Part shown: positions 40,624 through 42,116 of the stretch, one piece after another
How the letters are laid out: every line of letters starts with the position of its first letter
Numbering within the stretch: position 1 is the first letter of the stretch
From: DRQF01 sp964559135
GTDB lineage: Bacteria > Planctomycetota > GCA-002687715 > DRQF01
Length of the DNA: 42,116 nucleotides
Direction: 5' to 3'
Assembly: GCA_964559135.1 (NCBI GenBank)
Contig: CAZLGG010000026.1
Span: forward strand, 1-42,116
Program-made: the position numbers and the translations under genes
The notes under the pieces: generated by a model
Told to the model about the DNA's origin: nothing
The model's database searches: none
Seen by the model: only the letters and a program-made list of their open reading frames with translations

Positions 40624-41599
40624 TGGAAGCCCGGTAACCGACCGGGATCATTCTTTGCTTCGGGTGATTGGTCATGATGTAGAACCGTCCGGCGGCTCGA
40701 CGCACTTTCCGCACGGGCTTGATGGTGACGTCCACGCGATACTTTTTTCCGGCATCGATTTCTCGGACGGCATAGCTGATCTGCTTGTCGGTGCAGACGA
40801 TCTTTTTGATCTCGAGCGACGTCCCGTCCGTGCATTCCACCATTATCGACACGGTCTTGCCCTGGCCCGATGGGATCGCACCGAATGAAACGCGGTCTGG
40901 AGCGATCCTGACCGGGCCCTGAACACGGGCGCTCACCGTGAGTTGATCGAGTTCATGGATCTTGCACAGCATCCGCACCTGAACCGCGCCGACGAACATC
41001 GCCGTGGGAAGCTTGGGGCCAAGGCGCACATGGATGACATACCCATGTTCGCCGTCGATCTCGCCAAAGGGTTCGAAACGGGTTTCCAGATGTCCGGAGG
41101 TCGTCTGCACGCGTGCGAGAGGAATCTCGTGGCCGGCGAGAACGTGGACGCGAAAGGTGAGCTCGGGGGTCGCTCCCTCCTCGACCACACCAAAGTTCAG
41201 GTTGCGCGTCGACAGCCACCACAGGGGTTGAACCGTCCCCCGCACCGGAAACATGACCTTCGACTTGCCGTCGGCATTGCTTTCGATGTACACGTACTTG
41301 TGAATCTTCCCGGAGACCCGGCCGGTGTTCACCGAGAGGTGCAGTTGCGTCGACGCGCCGGGTGCGATCGTCCGAGCGTCAATCGTGGCGCCGACGCATC
41401 CGCATGTCACGCCAACCTTCTTGATCACGAGATTGGCGTCGCCCAGGTTTTTCACGACGACCGTTTTCTTCTCTATCTCTCCCTGCAGTTTGTCGCCGAA
41501 TTGCCACTCCTTGGCATCGAGCTGGATGACCGCCTTTTGAGCAAGACCGGGGGCGACGAGAAGCAGGGCTCCGAGGAGTACGGGCAGCAAACGGGGCAT
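40613..41599 (-). CDS. Exported DUF1573 (ASH-like beta domain) protein
   Basis: DUF1573 proteins are secreted immunoglobulin-like beta proteins, abundant in planctomycetes and Bacteroidetes, without a known enzymatic role. From ATG 41599, with GGAGG nine bases upstream, the product has 328 residues and a signal peptide (LLPVLLGALLLVAPGLAQ). The first repeat holds the family core KTVVVKNLGDANLVIKKVGV, then TCGCVGATIDARTIAPGAST. A further beta domain follows (PELTFRVHVLAGHEIPLARV; TVSARVQGPVRIAPDRVSFG). A start at 41620 would add seven residues. Its stop overlaps the methyltransferase tail. Confidence 0.9.
   Translation of the reverse strand: MPRLLPVLLGALLLVAPGLAQKAVIQLDAKEWQFGDKLQGEIEKKTVVVKNLGDANLVIKKVGVTCGCVGATIDARTIAPGASTQLHLSVNTGRVSGKIHKYVYIESNADGKSKVMFPVRGTVQPLWWLSTRNLNFGVVEEGATPELTFRVHVLAGHEIPLARVQTTSGHLETRFEPFGEIDGEHGYVIHVRLGPKLPTAMFVGAVQVRMLCKIHELDQLTVSARVQGPVRIAPDRVSFGAIPSGQGKTVSIMVECTDGTSLEIKKIVCTDKQISYAVREIDAGKKYRVDVTIKPVRKVRRAAGRFYIMTNHPKQRMIPVGYRASIIP
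40630..40646 (+). terminator. Possible terminator of the methyltransferase gene
   Basis: CCCGGT (40630-40635) pairs with ACCGGG (40641-40646) around AACCG, seven bases after the stop and followed by ATCATTCTTTGCTT. The stem is short; it lies inside the convergent DUF1573 gene. Confidence 0.4.
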
Positions 41600-41680
41600 G
41601 GCATGAGACCTCCAGAACATGGTGTCATCTTAGAAGTCTCGGCCGCATGGACAAAGCCATCACGAGAGAAGCGCCCGGGA

Positions 41681-41699
41681 ACCCGGAAAGAAACCGGGT
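41681..41699 (-). terminator. Possible terminator of the transketolase-like gene
   Basis: On the minus strand ACCCGG and CCGGGT pair around TTTCTTT directly after the stop at 41701. The stem is six bases and no T run follows, so it is weak. Confidence 0.35.
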
Positions 41700-41700
41700 G

Positions 41701-42116
41701 TCAGAGCAGATCCTCGGTGTCGACCGGGGGGCGTTTTCGGGCCTCCAACACCTCTTGAACTGCTCGAGGATGGACCTGGATCTCCTCGACGGCTTCCTCG
41801 GCGAGAGCGCGAATCGCCGCGTCGCGAATGGCCTGCGATCCGATCTGTTCGAGGTCGTAGACTTGGTCCGGTCGCCCGCATTTCGAGAATCGGCGGCAGC
41901 CGAGGGCCACCTGATGGACGCCTAGGATGCCCCCAATGTTGTCGAGGAGCCCGGGTTCTCCGTCCAAGACGGTGACGATGGGCACGCGGGAGGTCGCCAT
42001 GGCCAGCAGATCGGTCGAATCGGGAGAGTGGGGAAGGGGTCGCGCATGGAGCCCGGCCGGGAAACCGAGTCCTCGCCTCAAGTGACGATAGCCCTCTCGG
42101 GCGCCGAGGGCTCCCG
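41701..42116 (-). CDS. 3' end of a transketolase/pyruvate dehydrogenase E1-like gene
   Basis: The frame is open to the right edge of the window and stops with TGA at 41701-41703. The 138 visible residues include AMATSRVPIVTVLDGEPGLL, DNIGGILGVHQVALGCRRFS and KCGRPDQVYDLEQIG, which match the C-terminal domain of the transketolase-like thiamine-diphosphate enzymes. Transketolase itself or a pyruvate dehydrogenase E1 of the same fold are both possible; the catalytic domains lie outside the window. The tail ends VHPRAVQEVLEARKRP. A TTG at 42079-42081 could be mistaken for a start, but homology continues before it. Confidence 0.65.
   Translation of the reverse strand, partial: GALGAREGYRHLRRGLGFPAGLHARPLPHSPDSTDLLAMATSRVPIVTVLDGEPGLLDNIGGILGVHQVALGCRRFSKCGRPDQVYDLEQIGSQAIRDAAIRALAEEAVEEIQVHPRAVQEVLEARKRPPVDTEDLL

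Noticed and set aside
1..42116. CRISPR arrays, tRNA or rRNA genes, insertion sequences, att sites
   Set aside because: I saw no regularly spaced direct repeats, cloverleaf-like sequence, transposase motifs or flanking inverted repeats; a covariance search could still find small RNAs.

Overview
The window is a GC-rich, densely coded bacterial chromosome segment. It holds about 33 protein genes, no rRNA, tRNA, insertion sequence or CRISPR array that I can see, and one 10-N assembly gap at 19404-19413. KDO-8-phosphate synthase implies a Gram-negative envelope with lipopolysaccharide. Three other traits suggest an uncultured planctomycete or a close relative: Hanks-type kinases with extra domains, an ECF sigma factor overlapping a kinase-TPR gene, and many secreted proteins with SUMF, VWA, FG-GAP/UnbV or DUF1573 domains. 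This placement is an inference from gene content, not a phylogeny.

Layout. 1-2009: the 3' end of an unrecognised gene, then larB (nickel-pincer cofactor) and carA (carbamoyl phosphate synthase small subunit), joined by ATGA overlaps. 2120-7530: a housekeeping operon of purA, uppS, cdsA, phoH and ybeY, ending in a cytosolic Ser/Thr kinase. 7537-12339 (minus strand): two secreted SUMF/FGE-fold proteins, a lipid (diacylglycerol-type) kinase and kdsA. 12748-18416: an RluA-family pseudouridine synthase translationally coupled to the prkA(yeaG)-yeaH-spoVR(ycgB) stress triad. 18517-21662: a PAP2-family membrane phosphatase interrupted by the gap, a winged-helix-like protein and a secreted protein that looks like a metalloprotease without its zinc motif. 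21689-23818 (minus): a secreted HEAT-like/VWA protein. 24081-25940: a secreted Ser/Arg/Gly-rich, Pro-Gly-rich and Tyr/Trp-rich protein. 25987-32515 (minus): an M61 peptidase with a PDZ domain, a 1200-residue lipoprotein with TPR, FG-GAP and UnbV regions, and a nitrilase-superfamily amidohydrolase. 32716-39028: P5C dehydrogenase, a small exported protein, an ECF sigma factor overlapping a membrane kinase-TPR protein, and arginase. 39070-42116: a methyltransferase/zinc-ribbon fusion, a DUF1573 protein and the 3' end of a transketolase-like gene.

Working together. purA, carA, uppS, cdsA, phoH and ybeY cover nucleotide synthesis, envelope lipid carriers and RNA maturation. Arginase and P5C dehydrogenase are two of the three enzymes that convert arginine to glutamate; the ornithine aminotransferase is not in the window. 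The ECF sigma/kinase pair lies between them, which may mean regulated amino-acid catabolism, but that is only inferred from position. Most neighbours on one strand overlap by 4-8 bases, so translational coupling is common. The least ordinary pieces are the paired SUMF proteins lacking the FGE cysteine pair, the pseudo-protease locus, the low-complexity surface protein, the methyltransferase/zinc-ribbon/C-terminal fusion, and possible leaderless promoters.
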